From: Sphingobacteriaceae bacterium UBA6709
GTDB lineage: Bacteria; Bacteroidota; Bacteroidia; Sphingobacteriales; Sphingobacteriaceae
Direction of reading: 5' to 3'
Length of the DNA stretch: 28,799 nucleotides
NCBI GenBank assembly: GCA_002454425.1
Contig: DKIV01000026.1
Span: 68,431 to 97,229 of the forward strand
Positions within the stretch are counted from its first letter, which is position 1. Every line of letters begins with the position of its first letter. The translations under genes were made by a program, and so were the position numbers. Below the pieces are notes generated by a model. The model had not been told where the DNA came from, ran no database searches, and saw only the letters and a list, made by a program, of their open reading frames with translations. This document shows, piece after piece, positions 1-8,163 of this stretch.

Positions 1-7
1 CGAAGCA

Positions 8-47
8 GTCTCGAGTCAGACTCGGAACAGGTAGGTAGCAGGGAGTG
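8..47 (+). repeat. Left-edge copy of a repeat shared inverted with the right edge
   Basis: Positions 8-17 read GTCTCGAGTC and positions 21-40 begin CTCGGAACAGGT. The reverse complement of the right edge (28727-28746 and 28761-28770) carries the same two blocks in the same order. The longer block matches at 18 of 20 positions, and the gap between blocks is 3 bases here against 14 at the other end. Positions 12-24 also form a small palindrome (CGAGTC, A, GACTCG). I infer a diverged dispersed repeat, and its full length cannot be seen because it runs to the window edge. Confidence 0.5.
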
Positions 48-333
48 AAAGCATGTGTTTTCGCGTTAGCGATACCGGCGTAGAGCGAGAATGAACGAAA
101 TAAAAAAATTAACCCAAAACAAAACCCGTTTGAAATAAACGAAAACCCATTTTCGTAATACCTTCTTTTTATAACCCGGTAATCCGGGGAACAGCAAGAG
201 ATAACAGGAAGCACGGCTGATCACGTTCGATATCAGTTTGTTTGCATGCCCAGGTAAATAGCCGAAGGAGAGGTCAGTGAAGGGTATTTAAAATTATTCA
301 TCGAAAAACCACATGAATGGGTACCTTTGACGC
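48..333. other. Gene-free region upstream of cmk
   Basis: No convincing reading frame, RNA gene or clear TAnnTTTG promoter was found. The region is AT-rich and holds three short perfect hairpins: CGTTT/AAACG (127-141), CGAAAA/TTTTCG with loop CCCA (140-155), and CCCGG/CCGGG with loop TAAT (175-188). None is followed by a T run, so none is a good terminator. The promoter of cmk must lie here or further upstream, but I cannot place it. Confidence 0.5.
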
Positions 334-1026
334 GTGAAAAAGAACAATCTGGTTATAGCGATTGACGGCTATTCATCCTGTGGAAAGAGCACCCTCGCTA
401 AGGCACTGGCCAAGAAACTACACTTCATATATATTGACACCGGCGCCATGTACAGAGCGGTGACGCTATATTTTTTAAGGAATCATGTTGGTCTTGAGGA
501 CCACGCGGCTATCGCAAAGGCGCTGGAGGACATCCATCTGAACTTTCATACTGAAGACTTTCAAACCTTTATACATCTTAATGATGAGGATGTATCTAAG
601 GAAATCAGACAGATGGAAGTATCGCAGAATGTAAGTGAGGTCAGCTCAATAAGAGAAGTGCGGCATGCCATGGTAAAACAGCAACAACGGATGGGACGTT
701 CCAGAAATCTGGTAATGGACGGCAGGGACATCGGCACTACCGTATTTCCTGAAGCACAGATAAAGTTCTTCATGACCGCGGATCCCAAGGTGAGAGCCGA
801 ACGCCGTTTTATTGAACTTACAGAAAAAGGCGAACAGGTAACCATGGAAGAAATCTTTGACAATATCGCGCATCGCGATTTTCTTGATACTACCAGGGAA
901 GAAAGCCCTTTAACACGCGCAGAAGACGCTGTCATATTAGATAATACCGCCTTAACGGAGGACGAACAGTTACAGTTTGCCCTGACGCGTATTACTCCTC
1001 TTCTGGAAGCAGTATCGTCAAAGTAG
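334..1026 (+). CDS. cmk: Cytidylate kinase (CMP/dCMP kinase)
   Basis: This cytoplasmic enzyme phosphorylates CMP and dCMP with ATP in pyrimidine nucleotide recycling. The 230-residue product has the family's usual length. It shows a P-loop near the N-terminus (GYSSCGKST, about residues 12-20), the DTGAMYRAV nucleotide-binding segment (about 36-44), and MDGRDIGTTVFP (about 128-139), followed by an RxxAERR lid segment. The start is GTG at 334, because the upstream in-frame ATG at 313 runs into TGA after five codons. No clear ribosome binding site is seen, which is normal for Bacteroidetes. A strong terminator follows, and then the gene for ribosomal protein S1. A cmk-rpsA neighbourhood is also known in proteobacteria, which supports the call. 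Confidence 0.96.
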   Translation: MKKNNLVIAIDGYSSCGKSTLAKALAKKLHFIYIDTGAMYRAVTLYFLRNHVGLEDHAAIAKALEDIHLNFHTEDFQTFIHLNDEDVSKEIRQMEVSQNVSEVSSIREVRHAMVKQQQRMGRSRNLVMDGRDIGTTVFPEAQIKFFMTADPKVRAERRFIELTEKGEQVTMEEIFDNIAHRDFLDTTREESPLTRAEDAVILDNTALTEDEQLQFALTRITPLLEAVSSK

Positions 1027-1074
1027 CGGGCTTAGGTATCAGGAATATTACAAAAGCATATCCCATAGGGGGCG

Positions 1075-1109
1075 AAGAGCGGATTTTAGAAACAAAATCC
1101 GCTCTTTTT
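1075..1109 (+). terminator. Rho-independent terminator after cmk
   Basis: There is a perfect 13-bp stem: AAGAGCGGATTTT at 1075-1087 pairs with AAAATCCGCTCTT at 1094-1106. The loop is AGAAAC and further T residues run to 1109. It separates cmk from rpsA, so the two are likely separate transcripts. Confidence 0.9.
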
Positions 1110-1155
1110 CAATAAATAAAGCCAAAAATATTTTTATTTTCCAAAAGCAAATTCC

Positions 1156-1163
1156 TACTTTTG
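1156..1163 (+). promoter_or_regulatory. Promoter -7 element of rpsA
   Basis: TACTTTTG matches the Bacteroidetes -7 consensus TAnnTTTG exactly. A T-rich stretch lies about 20 bases upstream in place of a clear TTTG -33 box. Transcription would begin near 1168, just at the leader hairpin described next. Confidence 0.7.
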
Positions 1164-1167
1164 CAGT

Positions 1168-1191
1168 CCCGATGAAATCGGGAAAAAGGAG
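1168..1191 (+). promoter_or_regulatory. rpsA leader hairpin and AGGAG element
   Basis: CCCGAT (1168-1173) and ATCGGG (1177-1182) pair around a GAA loop at the predicted 5' end of the rpsA transcript. AGGAG follows at 1187-1191, 12 bases before the ATG at 1204. The hairpin could stabilise the 5' end or take part in S1 autoregulation; this is inference. Confidence 0.4.
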
Positions 1192-1203
1192 ATAAATTAA
1201 TTA

Positions 1204-3147
1204 ATGGCCAAAAAACAAGAAGCAGAAAAGGAGCTGAAAGCTAAAACAGCTGAACTCCATGGCGCAGAAACCAAATCGGTTAAAGAAAAAGAAAACATCG
1301 AATCAGAAGCTGATTCTTTGTCAATCGAAGACATTAAGTCTAAGACACAGGCTGCCGCAGCAGCAGATTTCGACTGGGATGCAGATCCAAAAGGATTTGG
1401 CAACTACTCTCAAGAAGAGCGTGCTAAATTAGAACAGCTGTATGCCGGCACATTTAACTCAATCAACAAAGGTGAGATCATCAGCGGGATTGTTGTTTCA
1501 ATCAACAACAAAGATGTAGTACTTAACATCGGCTTTAAGTCTGATGGTATGGTATCATTATCTGAATTCCGTGATACTCCGGACCTTAAGGTTGGTGACG
1601 AGGTTGAAGTATTCGTAGAATCTCAGGAAGATGCGAATGGACAACTTGTTTTATCACGTAAGCGTGCTAAGACCCAGAAATCATGGGAGCTTATTAATGC
1701 AGCTTTAGAAAACGACACTATTATTAATGGTTTCGTTAAGAGCCGTACTAAGGGAGGTCTTATTGTTGACATCATGGGTGTTGAGGCCTTCTTACCAGGA
1801 TCACAGATCGACATTAAGCCTATCCGTGACTACGATATTTACGTAGGTAAGACTATGGAGTTCAAGGTTGTTAAGATTAATCACGAATTTAAGAACGTGG
1901 TTGTATCTCACAAAGTTCTTATTGAGGACGATCTTGAAAATCAGAAAACAGAAATTGTTGCTAAACTTGAAAAAGGACAGGTTCTTGAAGGAACTGTTAA
2001 AAACATCACAGACTTCGGTGTATTTATCGACCTTGGTGGTGTTGATGGTTTATTGCACATTACAGATATTTCATGGGGTCGTATCGAGCATCCGAAAGAA
2101 GTGCTTGCGCTTGACCAGAAAATCAACGTCGTTGTTCTTGACTTTGACGATGAGAAGAAACGTATCGCTCTTGGCTTGAAACAGCTTACTCCACACCCTT
2201 GGGAATCTTTAGATACAGCTATCGAAGTAGGTTCTAAGGTTAAAGGTAAGATTGTTACTGTTGCTGATTACGGTGCATTCCTTGAAATCAACCCAGGTGT
2301 TGAAGGATTGATCCACGTGTCAGAAATGTCATGGTCTCAGAACCTTCGCAATCCACAGGAATTCCTTAAGGTAGGTGATGAGATCGAAGCTCAGGTACTT
2401 ACTTTAGATCGCGAAGACCGTAAGATGAGCCTTGGTATTAAACAGTTAACTCCTGATCCTTGGCAGAACATCGCTGAGAAGTATCCAGTAGGAAGCAAGC
2501 ACAAAGCGGTAGTTAAGAACATGACTAACTTCGGAGTGTTTGTTGAGATTGAAGAAGGTATCGATGGTTTGATCCACATCTCTGACCTTTCATGGTCTAA
2601 GAAGATCAATCACCCTAACGAATTCACTAAAGTTGGTGAAGAATTAGACGTGGTAGTTCTTGAGTTAGATGTAGAAAACCGCAAGCTTAGCCTTGGTCAC
2701 AAGCAGCTTGAGGAAAACCCTTGGGATACATTTGAAACAATCTTCACACTTGATTCAATCCACGAAGGTACTGTTATCAAAATCAGCGACAAAGGTGCTA
2801 TCATAGCGCTTCCTTATGGAGTTGAAGGCTTCTGCCCTAGCAAGCATTCAATTAAGGAAGATGGTAAAGCTCTTAAAGTTGATGAAGTAGCGGACTTCAA
2901 GATCATCGAGTTCAGCAAAGATGCTAAGCGTATCGTTGTTTCTCACTCCCGTATTTGGGAAGAAGAAAGAGCAGAAGCTCGTTCAGCAGATGTTGCTCAG
3001 AAGAAAAATGATCAGAAAGCAACTTCAAGTGCCGTTAAAAAGGTTAAAGATTCTGTAGAGAAATCTACATTAGGAGACCTTGGCGTCCTTGCTCAGTTAA
3101 AAGAGCAGATGGAAGGTGCAGAAAAGAAAGGTCAGAAAGGCGAATAA
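1204..3147 (+). CDS. rpsA: 30S ribosomal protein S1
   Basis: S1 is the mRNA-binding protein of the small ribosomal subunit and helps start translation. The product is 647 residues, somewhat longer than the E. coli protein. A charged Lys/Glu/Ala-rich N-terminal extension covers about residues 1-85. Six S1 OB-fold repeats follow, beginning near 89, 170, 258, 342, 428 and 514. Repeats 3-5 carry the typical pattern G-V-F-(V/I)-(D/E) then (H/L)I(S/T)(D/E)(I/L/M)SW. The tail after about 590 is again Lys/Glu-rich. Repeats 1 and 6 are the most diverged. The codons are strongly biased (GTT, CTT, GGT) compared with neighbouring genes, as expected for a highly expressed gene. The ATG start follows a leader with a TAnnTTTG promoter and an AGGAG element. 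Confidence 0.97.
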   Translation: MAKKQEAEKELKAKTAELHGAETKSVKEKENIESEADSLSIEDIKSKTQAAAAADFDWDADPKGFGNYSQEERAKLEQLYAGTFNSINKGEIISGIVVSINNKDVVLNIGFKSDGMVSLSEFRDTPDLKVGDEVEVFVESQEDANGQLVLSRKRAKTQKSWELINAALENDTIINGFVKSRTKGGLIVDIMGVEAFLPGSQIDIKPIRDYDIYVGKTMEFKVVKINHEFKNVVVSHKVLIEDDLENQKTEIVAKLEKGQVLEGTVKNITDFGVFIDLGGVDGLLHITDISWGRIEHPKEVLALDQKINVVVLDFDDEKKRIALGLKQLTPHPWESLDTAIEVGSKVKGKIVTVADYGAFLEINPGVEGLIHVSEMSWSQNLRNPQEFLKVGDEIEAQVLTLDREDRKMSLGIKQLTPDPWQNIAEKYPVGSKHKAVVKNMTNFGVFVEIEEGIDGLIHISDLSWSKKINHPNEFTKVGEELDVVVLELDVENRKLSLGHKQLEENPWDTFETIFTLDSIHEGTVIKISDKGAIIALPYGVEGFCPSKHSIKEDGKALKVDEVADFKIIEFSKDAKRIVVSHSRIWEEERAEARSADVAQKKNDQKATSSAVKKVKDSVEKSTLGDLGVLAQLKEQMEGAEKKGQKGE

Positions 3148-3173
3148 TTAAGCCTTCCGACAGTTTAAATATT

Positions 3174-3201
3174 AAAGCCTCGCATTAGCGGGGCTTTTTT
3201 T
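3174..3201 (+). terminator. Terminator after rpsA
   Basis: AAAGCCTCGC (3174-3183) pairs with GCGGGGCTTT (3188-3197), with one T-G wobble and loop ATTA. T residues continue to 3201. It lies 26 bases after the rpsA stop codon. Confidence 0.9.
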
Positions 3202-3426
3202 ATGCACTCCAGCGCCGTTTTCTCTTTATCATCGTTTTACCCTATGATTTTGCACCGCAGGGCTAAAATGGAGATATTGATAGTAGAAATTAAATATGTT
3301 TCATACTTTCGTAACAAATAGTGTCGTTGTAATACTTAGGATACTATTTTAAATGAAATAAACGAGCTTTTTCTTCCCTGGTATAAAGGAATTATCAGCT
3401 TGATTTTATCTTTATATTATATTTTT
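3202..3426. other. Gene-free region between rpsA and pyrR
   Basis: This is AT-rich sequence with no usable reading frame. A near-match to the -7 element (TACTTTCG, about 3313-3320) is not followed by a gene start within 100 bases. Only the pyrR promoter at its right end is supported. Confidence 0.5.
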
Positions 3427-3434
3427 TATTTTTG
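3427..3434 (+). promoter_or_regulatory. Promoter -7 element of pyrR
   Basis: TATTTTTG matches TAnnTTTG exactly. A TTG-containing partial -33 element lies at about 3400. Transcription would begin near 3440, only about 10 bases before the ATG at 3450. This element excludes the TTG codon at 3432 as the translation start. Confidence 0.7.
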
Positions 3435-3449
3435 CCCAAACAAAGACTG

Positions 3450-3992
3450 ATGCAAAACTTAACCCTACTTGACGGACAAAAGTTTCAGATTACAATCAAA
3501 AGACTTTGTCATCAGTTAATAGAAGCGCACAACGATTTCTCTGACTCTGTGATCATCGGAATTCAGCCCAGAGGAATTTACCTTGCACAACGCGTGGCAA
3601 GCGAACTGAAGGCCATCCTGCCGGAAGCCTCAATTTTACAGGGCAATCTGGACATCACGTTTTTCCGTGATGACTTCAGACGTCGCGAAGCTCCTCTCCT
3701 GCCCAACACCACAAAGATTGATTTCATCATCGAAGGTAAAAAAGTGATACTGGTAGATGACGTGCTATGGACAGGGCGAACCATTCGGTCAGCGATGGAC
3801 GCCATGCTTGCATTTGGGCGCCCCGCGAAAGTGGAGCTGCTGGTGCTGGTAGACAGACTGTATTCCAGAGATCTGCCGATAGAGCCCGATTATTGCGGCA
3901 TACAGGTAGATACAATAAACTCACAGCGGGTAATAGTCAGCTGGAATGAAACAGATAAGGCCGATCAGGTCGTGCTGCTCTCAGAGAAATAA
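3450..3992 (+). CDS. pyrR: PyrR-family uracil phosphoribosyltransferase / pyrimidine operon regulator
   Basis: The 180-residue product has a type I phosphoribosyltransferase fold with the PRPP loop VILVDDVLWTGRT (about residues 92-104). The N-terminal segment IIGIQPRGIYLA and the TFFRDDFRRR region are typical of PyrR. In Firmicutes, PyrR binds pyr mRNA to attenuate transcription and also makes UMP from uracil and PRPP. Here the regulatory role is an inference, supported by the next gene, pyrB, and by a terminator-like hairpin between them. The start is ATG 3450 rather than the in-frame TTG at 3432, because that TTG lies inside the promoter -7 element. Confidence 0.9.
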   Translation: MQNLTLLDGQKFQITIKRLCHQLIEAHNDFSDSVIIGIQPRGIYLAQRVASELKAILPEASILQGNLDITFFRDDFRRREAPLLPNTTKIDFIIEGKKVILVDDVLWTGRTIRSAMDAMLAFGRPAKVELLVLVDRLYSRDLPIEPDYCGIQVDTINSQRVIVSWNETDKADQVVLLSEK

Positions 3993-4004
3993 TAATTTAT
4001 ATGG

Positions 4005-4030
4005 AAGGTGTTTGTTAAAATACCTTTTTT
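4005..4030 (+). terminator. Terminator-like hairpin between pyrR and pyrB (possible attenuator)
   Basis: AAGGTGTTT (4005-4013) pairs with AAATACCTT (4018-4026), with one G-T wobble and loop GTTA. T residues follow to 4030. The stem is AT-rich and moderate in strength. Its place inside an otherwise compact pyr pair suggests partial termination or attenuation. Confidence 0.5.
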
Positions 4031-4055
4031 AATATTACATAATTAGCTTAATATA

Positions 4056-4997
4056 ATGGCAGAACAAGGTCAGACCCTTAGTACCAGGCACCTGCTTGGC
4101 ATTAAAGATCTTAACGAAAAGGACATTCAACTGATTTTTGAAACTGCGGACACTTTTAAGGACGTGCTCAACAGGCCTATTAAGAAGGTTCCCTCTCTAC
4201 GCGATGTTACCATTGCGAATGTTTTCTTCGAAAACTCTACGAGAACACGATTATCGTTTGAGTTGGCGCAAAAGCGACTTTCTGCTGACACCATCAACTT
4301 CGCGGCATCCTCTTCATCTGTAAGCAAGGGGGAAACGCTGATAGATACCGTCAATAATATTCTTGCCATGAAGGTTGACATGATCGTCATGCGACATCCC
4401 TACCCCGGCGCCGGCATCTTCTTAAGTCAGCGTGTAAACGCGCAGATTGTGAATGCGGGAGACGGTGCGCATGAGCACCCGACACAAGCGTTGCTTGACG
4501 CTTTTTCGATACGCGAGAAATATGGCGATGTCGCGGGCAAGAAGGTGGTTATTGTGGGAGACATTCTACACTCGCGTGTAGCGCTTTCGAACATCCTTTG
4601 CCTGCAGAAATTGGGCGCGGAAGTAATGGTATGCGGTCCGACAACCCTGATGCCTAAATATATACATACCTTAGGGGTTAAGGTAGAATATGATCTGATG
4701 AAGGCGCTGAACTGGTGTGACGTAGCCAATATGCTGCGCATACAGCTGGAGCGTCAGGACATAAAATACTTCCCTTCGTTACGTGAGTATTCGATGATGT
4801 ATGGTTTAAATAAACAGATACTCGATTCGCTGGACAAGGAAATTACGATTATGCATCCGGGACCAATAAACCGGGGGGTCGAAATTACGAGCGATGTTGC
4901 GGACAGTAAGCAATCTGTAATTTTAGATCAGGTTGAAAACGGCGTCGCCATCAGGATGGCGGTGTTATATCTTTTAGCGGCGCAAAAACCTCAATAA
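4056..4997 (+). CDS. pyrB: Aspartate carbamoyltransferase catalytic chain
   Basis: PyrB joins carbamoyl phosphate and L-aspartate, the committed step of de novo pyrimidine synthesis. The 313 residues match the family length. The carbamoyl-phosphate loop FFENSTRTRLSFE lies at about 58-70, the SSSSVSKGET loop at about 85-94, the HPTQALLDAF segment at about 141-150, and HPGPINRG near 267-274. No regulatory chain (pyrI) is seen nearby. The gene lies 63 bases downstream of pyrR behind a terminator-like hairpin. It is followed by 135 bases without a clear terminator before the TPR gene. Confidence 0.97.
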   Translation: MAEQGQTLSTRHLLGIKDLNEKDIQLIFETADTFKDVLNRPIKKVPSLRDVTIANVFFENSTRTRLSFELAQKRLSADTINFAASSSSVSKGETLIDTVNNILAMKVDMIVMRHPYPGAGIFLSQRVNAQIVNAGDGAHEHPTQALLDAFSIREKYGDVAGKKVVIVGDILHSRVALSNILCLQKLGAEVMVCGPTTLMPKYIHTLGVKVEYDLMKALNWCDVANMLRIQLERQDIKYFPSLREYSMMYGLNKQILDSLDKEITIMHPGPINRGVEITSDVADSKQSVILDQVENGVAIRMAVLYLLAAQKPQ

Positions 4998-5132
4998 CAA
5001 TCGAAGGATATATATCATATATACGCATTTATCGTAAAATGTGAAATAGAATATATATACTACCCGAAGAAATGCATAATTAAAGTGCTGACGTATTAGC
5101 CTATATGTTAACTTCGCAATTTACATTCAAAC

Positions 5133-8100
5133 ATGCTTAGAAAAAATATATTGCTTAACTCTCTTCTGTGTGCTACCGCGCTTACCGCCGGGGCACAGCA
5201 AACAGAATGGTACACGATAAATCGAGCCTACAAAAGTGGCATCGAATTATTTGAGAAATCAAAATTCGCCGCCGCCAGCGAGCAGTTCAGCCTTGTTGAA
5301 CATACAAGACTTAGCCCTTCGAACACGGCACAACCGGAAAATAAGCAGATCACTCTTCTTAAGGAAAACGCGTTGTTCTACCAGGCGGTATGTGCTTTGG
5401 AGCTCGGCAATGATAATGCCGAAGGCTTATTTCTCTCGTATATCAGGGAATATCCTTCCAGTGCCAATACCAAGTCGGCATACTTTCAGATGGGGAAAGC
5501 TTATTTCAATAAAGCGAACTATCAGAAGGCTATAGAGTGGTTTACCAAAACTACTTCTTCTAACCTCACGGGTAAGGAAAATGCCGAATACCGGTTCAAG
5601 CTGGCGTATTCTTATTTTTCTACTCAGCAATATAATAACGCGGAGCCGATCTTCGCCAAAATGAAGGAAGAACGGGGACGCTATCAGGAAGATGCAATCT
5701 ATTATTACGCGTACATAAACTATATGAACGCGGATTATAAAACCGCGCTTGCCGAATTCGAGCGTCTGAAAACCTCTACCACATACCAGGCTTCGTATCC
5801 GTACTACATATCCGCTCTTTATTTCTTAGATAAGCGCTATGATGATGTGCTGGCATATACTATTCCGGCCATCGAAACGATCGATCCTAAGTATAAACCG
5901 GAGATGTATCGTATCGTTGCGGCAACGTACTTTGCCAAAAATGATCTGCCGAAGTCTTTAGACTACTACCTGAAGTTCCAGGCCCTCGATCAGGGAAAAA
6001 CGCAGAACAATCAGGATAACTATCAGCTGGGCTTCATCTATATGAAGCGTGAAGAACCTCTGAAAGCCATCAAAGAACTTGAAAGGATGCAGGCTCCGGA
6101 TGTGCATTATCAGAATGGTATGAACGTTTTGGGAGAGGCTTTTATAAAAACAAATAACAAGCAAGCTGCCAGAAACGCCTTCTTCAGAGCTTCGCGTCTC
6201 GACTTTGACGCTCAACAAAAAGAGCTCGGTTTATACAACTACGCGAAACTTTCGTACGACCTCGATTTCTACTCTGTAGCACTTGAGTCCGTGCAGACCT
6301 TCCTCAAGACTTATCCCAACTCCTCCCGTACCAATGAAGCGAAGACGCTTCTTGGAGAAGTGCTTCTCTCTACGAAGAACTACAAGGAGGCTGTGAATGT
6401 GCTTGAGACCATAAAAGAAAAGAACCCCGAGACGATGGCGGTGTACCAGAAGGTTACCTATTTCCGCGGACTAGAGTTCTATAATGAGCGTGCCTTTGAA
6501 AACAGTATTTCCTTATTCATGCGCTCTCAGAAAGCAGGCTCCGATCCGGAGATCAAAGCTTTAGCGACATATTGGCTGGCAGAGGCGATGTTTGAGGTAA
6601 GGAAATACGGAGAATCAGTAGCGCAGTTTGAGCGCTTTCTGGCAATGCCCGCGGCGGCGCAGACAGAGGTCTTCAATTACGCCAATTATGCGCTGGGCTA
6701 TTCCGCCTTCCAGCATGAAAGCTACTCCAAGGCGGCGACCTATTTTGAGCGCTTTTTAAGGGGCGGTGATAAAGATAAGAATACCATTACCGATGCTACC
6801 TTACGCCTTGGCGATTCATACTTCGTACTAAAGAACTACGGCGCGGCACTGGCTCAATATAATAAGATTATCGCCTGGAGAACTCCTGGCGAGGACTACG
6901 CGCTATTCCAACGTGGAATGATCGAGGGTCTTCAGAATCAGAACGACCAGAAGATCGCGACCATGCAGCAGTTGCTTTCTCAGTATCCATCGTCAAATTA
7001 TTCTGATGACGCGGGATTCGAGATGGCCTACACGTATTTCGTGAAGGGCGATAACGAGCGCGCGAAAACTGATTTGACCGCCCTCATTGAAAAGTATCCC
7101 CGCAGTAGCTATGTACCTCGCGCGCTAAATACAATTGGTCTTGTTGAATATAATCAGGATCAGAACGACGCGGCACTGGCAACTTTCCAGCGTGTGGTGA
7201 AAGACTACTCGTCAACAGATGAAGCGAAACTGGCGCTGGAATCTATCAAGAACATCTATCTTGACAAGTCAGACGCCAATGGCTTCCTTGCTTATGCCAA
7301 TACCACAAGCATCGGAAATTATAGTGTAGCGGAACAAGATAATATCACTTTCCAGGCAGCAAATACATTGTTTTTACGTGGAGACTATCAGGCGGCATAC
7401 GATGCGATCAACGCCTATTTCGATAAGTTCCCGAAAGCTATTCAGGAAAAGCACGCTAAATTTATCAGAGCGGAAAGTCTGGTGAAGCTGAATCGTCCGG
7501 ATGAGGCTATTCCGGATTATACATTCATCTTAAACGACTGGACAAGTGACTACACGGAGCGGGCGCTGATGAGTATTTCGCGTTTATACCTCAAACAGGC
7601 TAAATACAATGAAGCGGTAGTTTACCTGAAGAAGCTCGAGACAACGGCTGAGTATAAGTCGAACTACGGCTTCGCTATCAACAACCTGATAGAAGCGTAT
7701 AGCAGCATGAATCAACCTGATGACGTGTTAAAATACCAGCGTATCATCAACACCTATGAGCGCTCGTCAGCGGAAGATAAGGCACGTGCCGGCCTCTTTG
7801 CCGGAAAAGCTTATATGGCTAAAGGAGACACCACCACAGCATATAAAGAGCTTCTGGATGTCTCTAATAAAACGAAGACTGTTACCGGCGCGGAAGCCAA
7901 ATATCTTGTCGCCCTTCAACAGTTTAACAGGAAAGAGTTTAAGACTGCGCAAAAAACTATTTTCGACCTTGTAAAAATGGAATCTCATGACTATTGGGTA
8001 GCCAAGGGATTTTTATTACTCGCTGAAACATACGTCGCCTTAAAGGATAACTTCCAGGCAAAAAGCACTCTTCAAAGTGTTATCGACAACTATGGAGGTA

Positions 8101-8159
8101 AGGATGACGTAATCCCTACAGCAAAAGCAAGATTGGAACAACTTAACAAGAAGAAATAG
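5133..8159 (+). CDS. Large periplasmic tetratricopeptide-repeat protein
   Basis: The 1008-residue product starts with a signal peptide (LLNSLLCATALTAGAQQ, cleaved at about residue 21). The rest is almost entirely helical TPR-type repeats. Units such as YFQMGKAYFNKANYQKAIEWF, YWLAEAMFEVRKYGESVAQFERF and NYALGYSAFQHESYSKAATYFERF follow the usual spacing of Ala, Gly and Tyr. No catalytic domain is visible. The C-terminus is Lys-rich (QLNKKK). Its stop is 4 bases before the next gene, a beta-barrel protein, so the two are co-translated. Family knowledge suggests a scaffold for protein contacts in the periplasm. Its place ahead of ExbB/ExbD/TonB recalls CpoB/YbgF beside Tol-Pal, but that is analogy and not homology I can show. 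Confidence 0.85.
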   Translation: MLRKNILLNSLLCATALTAGAQQTEWYTINRAYKSGIELFEKSKFAAASEQFSLVEHTRLSPSNTAQPENKQITLLKENALFYQAVCALELGNDNAEGLFLSYIREYPSSANTKSAYFQMGKAYFNKANYQKAIEWFTKTTSSNLTGKENAEYRFKLAYSYFSTQQYNNAEPIFAKMKEERGRYQEDAIYYYAYINYMNADYKTALAEFERLKTSTTYQASYPYYISALYFLDKRYDDVLAYTIPAIETIDPKYKPEMYRIVAATYFAKNDLPKSLDYYLKFQALDQGKTQNNQDNYQLGFIYMKREEPLKAIKELERMQAPDVHYQNGMNVLGEAFIKTNNKQAARNAFFRASRLDFDAQQKELGLYNYAKLSYDLDFYSVALESVQTFLKTYPNSSRTNEAKTLLGEVLLSTKNYKEAVNVLETIKEKNPETMAVYQKVTYFRGLEFYNERAFENSISLFMRSQKAGSDPEIKALATYWLAEAMFEVRKYGESVAQFERFLAMPAAAQTEVFNYANYALGYSAFQHESYSKAATYFERFLRGGDKDKNTITDATLRLGDSYFVLKNYGAALAQYNKIIAWRTPGEDYALFQRGMIEGLQNQNDQKIATMQQLLSQYPSSNYSDDAGFEMAYTYFVKGDNERAKTDLTALIEKYPRSSYVPRALNTIGLVEYNQDQNDAALATFQRVVKDYSSTDEAKLALESIKNIYLDKSDANGFLAYANTTSIGNYSVAEQDNITFQAANTLFLRGDYQAAYDAINAYFDKFPKAIQEKHAKFIRAESLVKLNRPDEAIPDYTFILNDWTSDYTERALMSISRLYLKQAKYNEAVVYLKKLETTAEYKSNYGFAINNLIEAYSSMNQPDDVLKYQRIINTYERSSAEDKARAGLFAGKAYMAKGDTTTAYKELLDVSNKTKTVTGAEAKYLVALQQFNRKEFKTAQKTIFDLVKMESHDYWVAKGFLLLAETYVALKDNFQAKSTLQSVIDNYGGKDDVIPTAKARLEQLNKKK

Positions 8160-8163
8160 TAAG

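Noticed and set aside
129..3365. Shared 12-mer TGAAATAAACGA upstream of cmk (131-142) and of pyrR (about 3354-3365), as a possible pyrimidine-response site
   Set aside because: It is AT-rich, its distance to the genes differs (about 190 and 85 bases), and many 12-mers should recur by chance in a window of this size.
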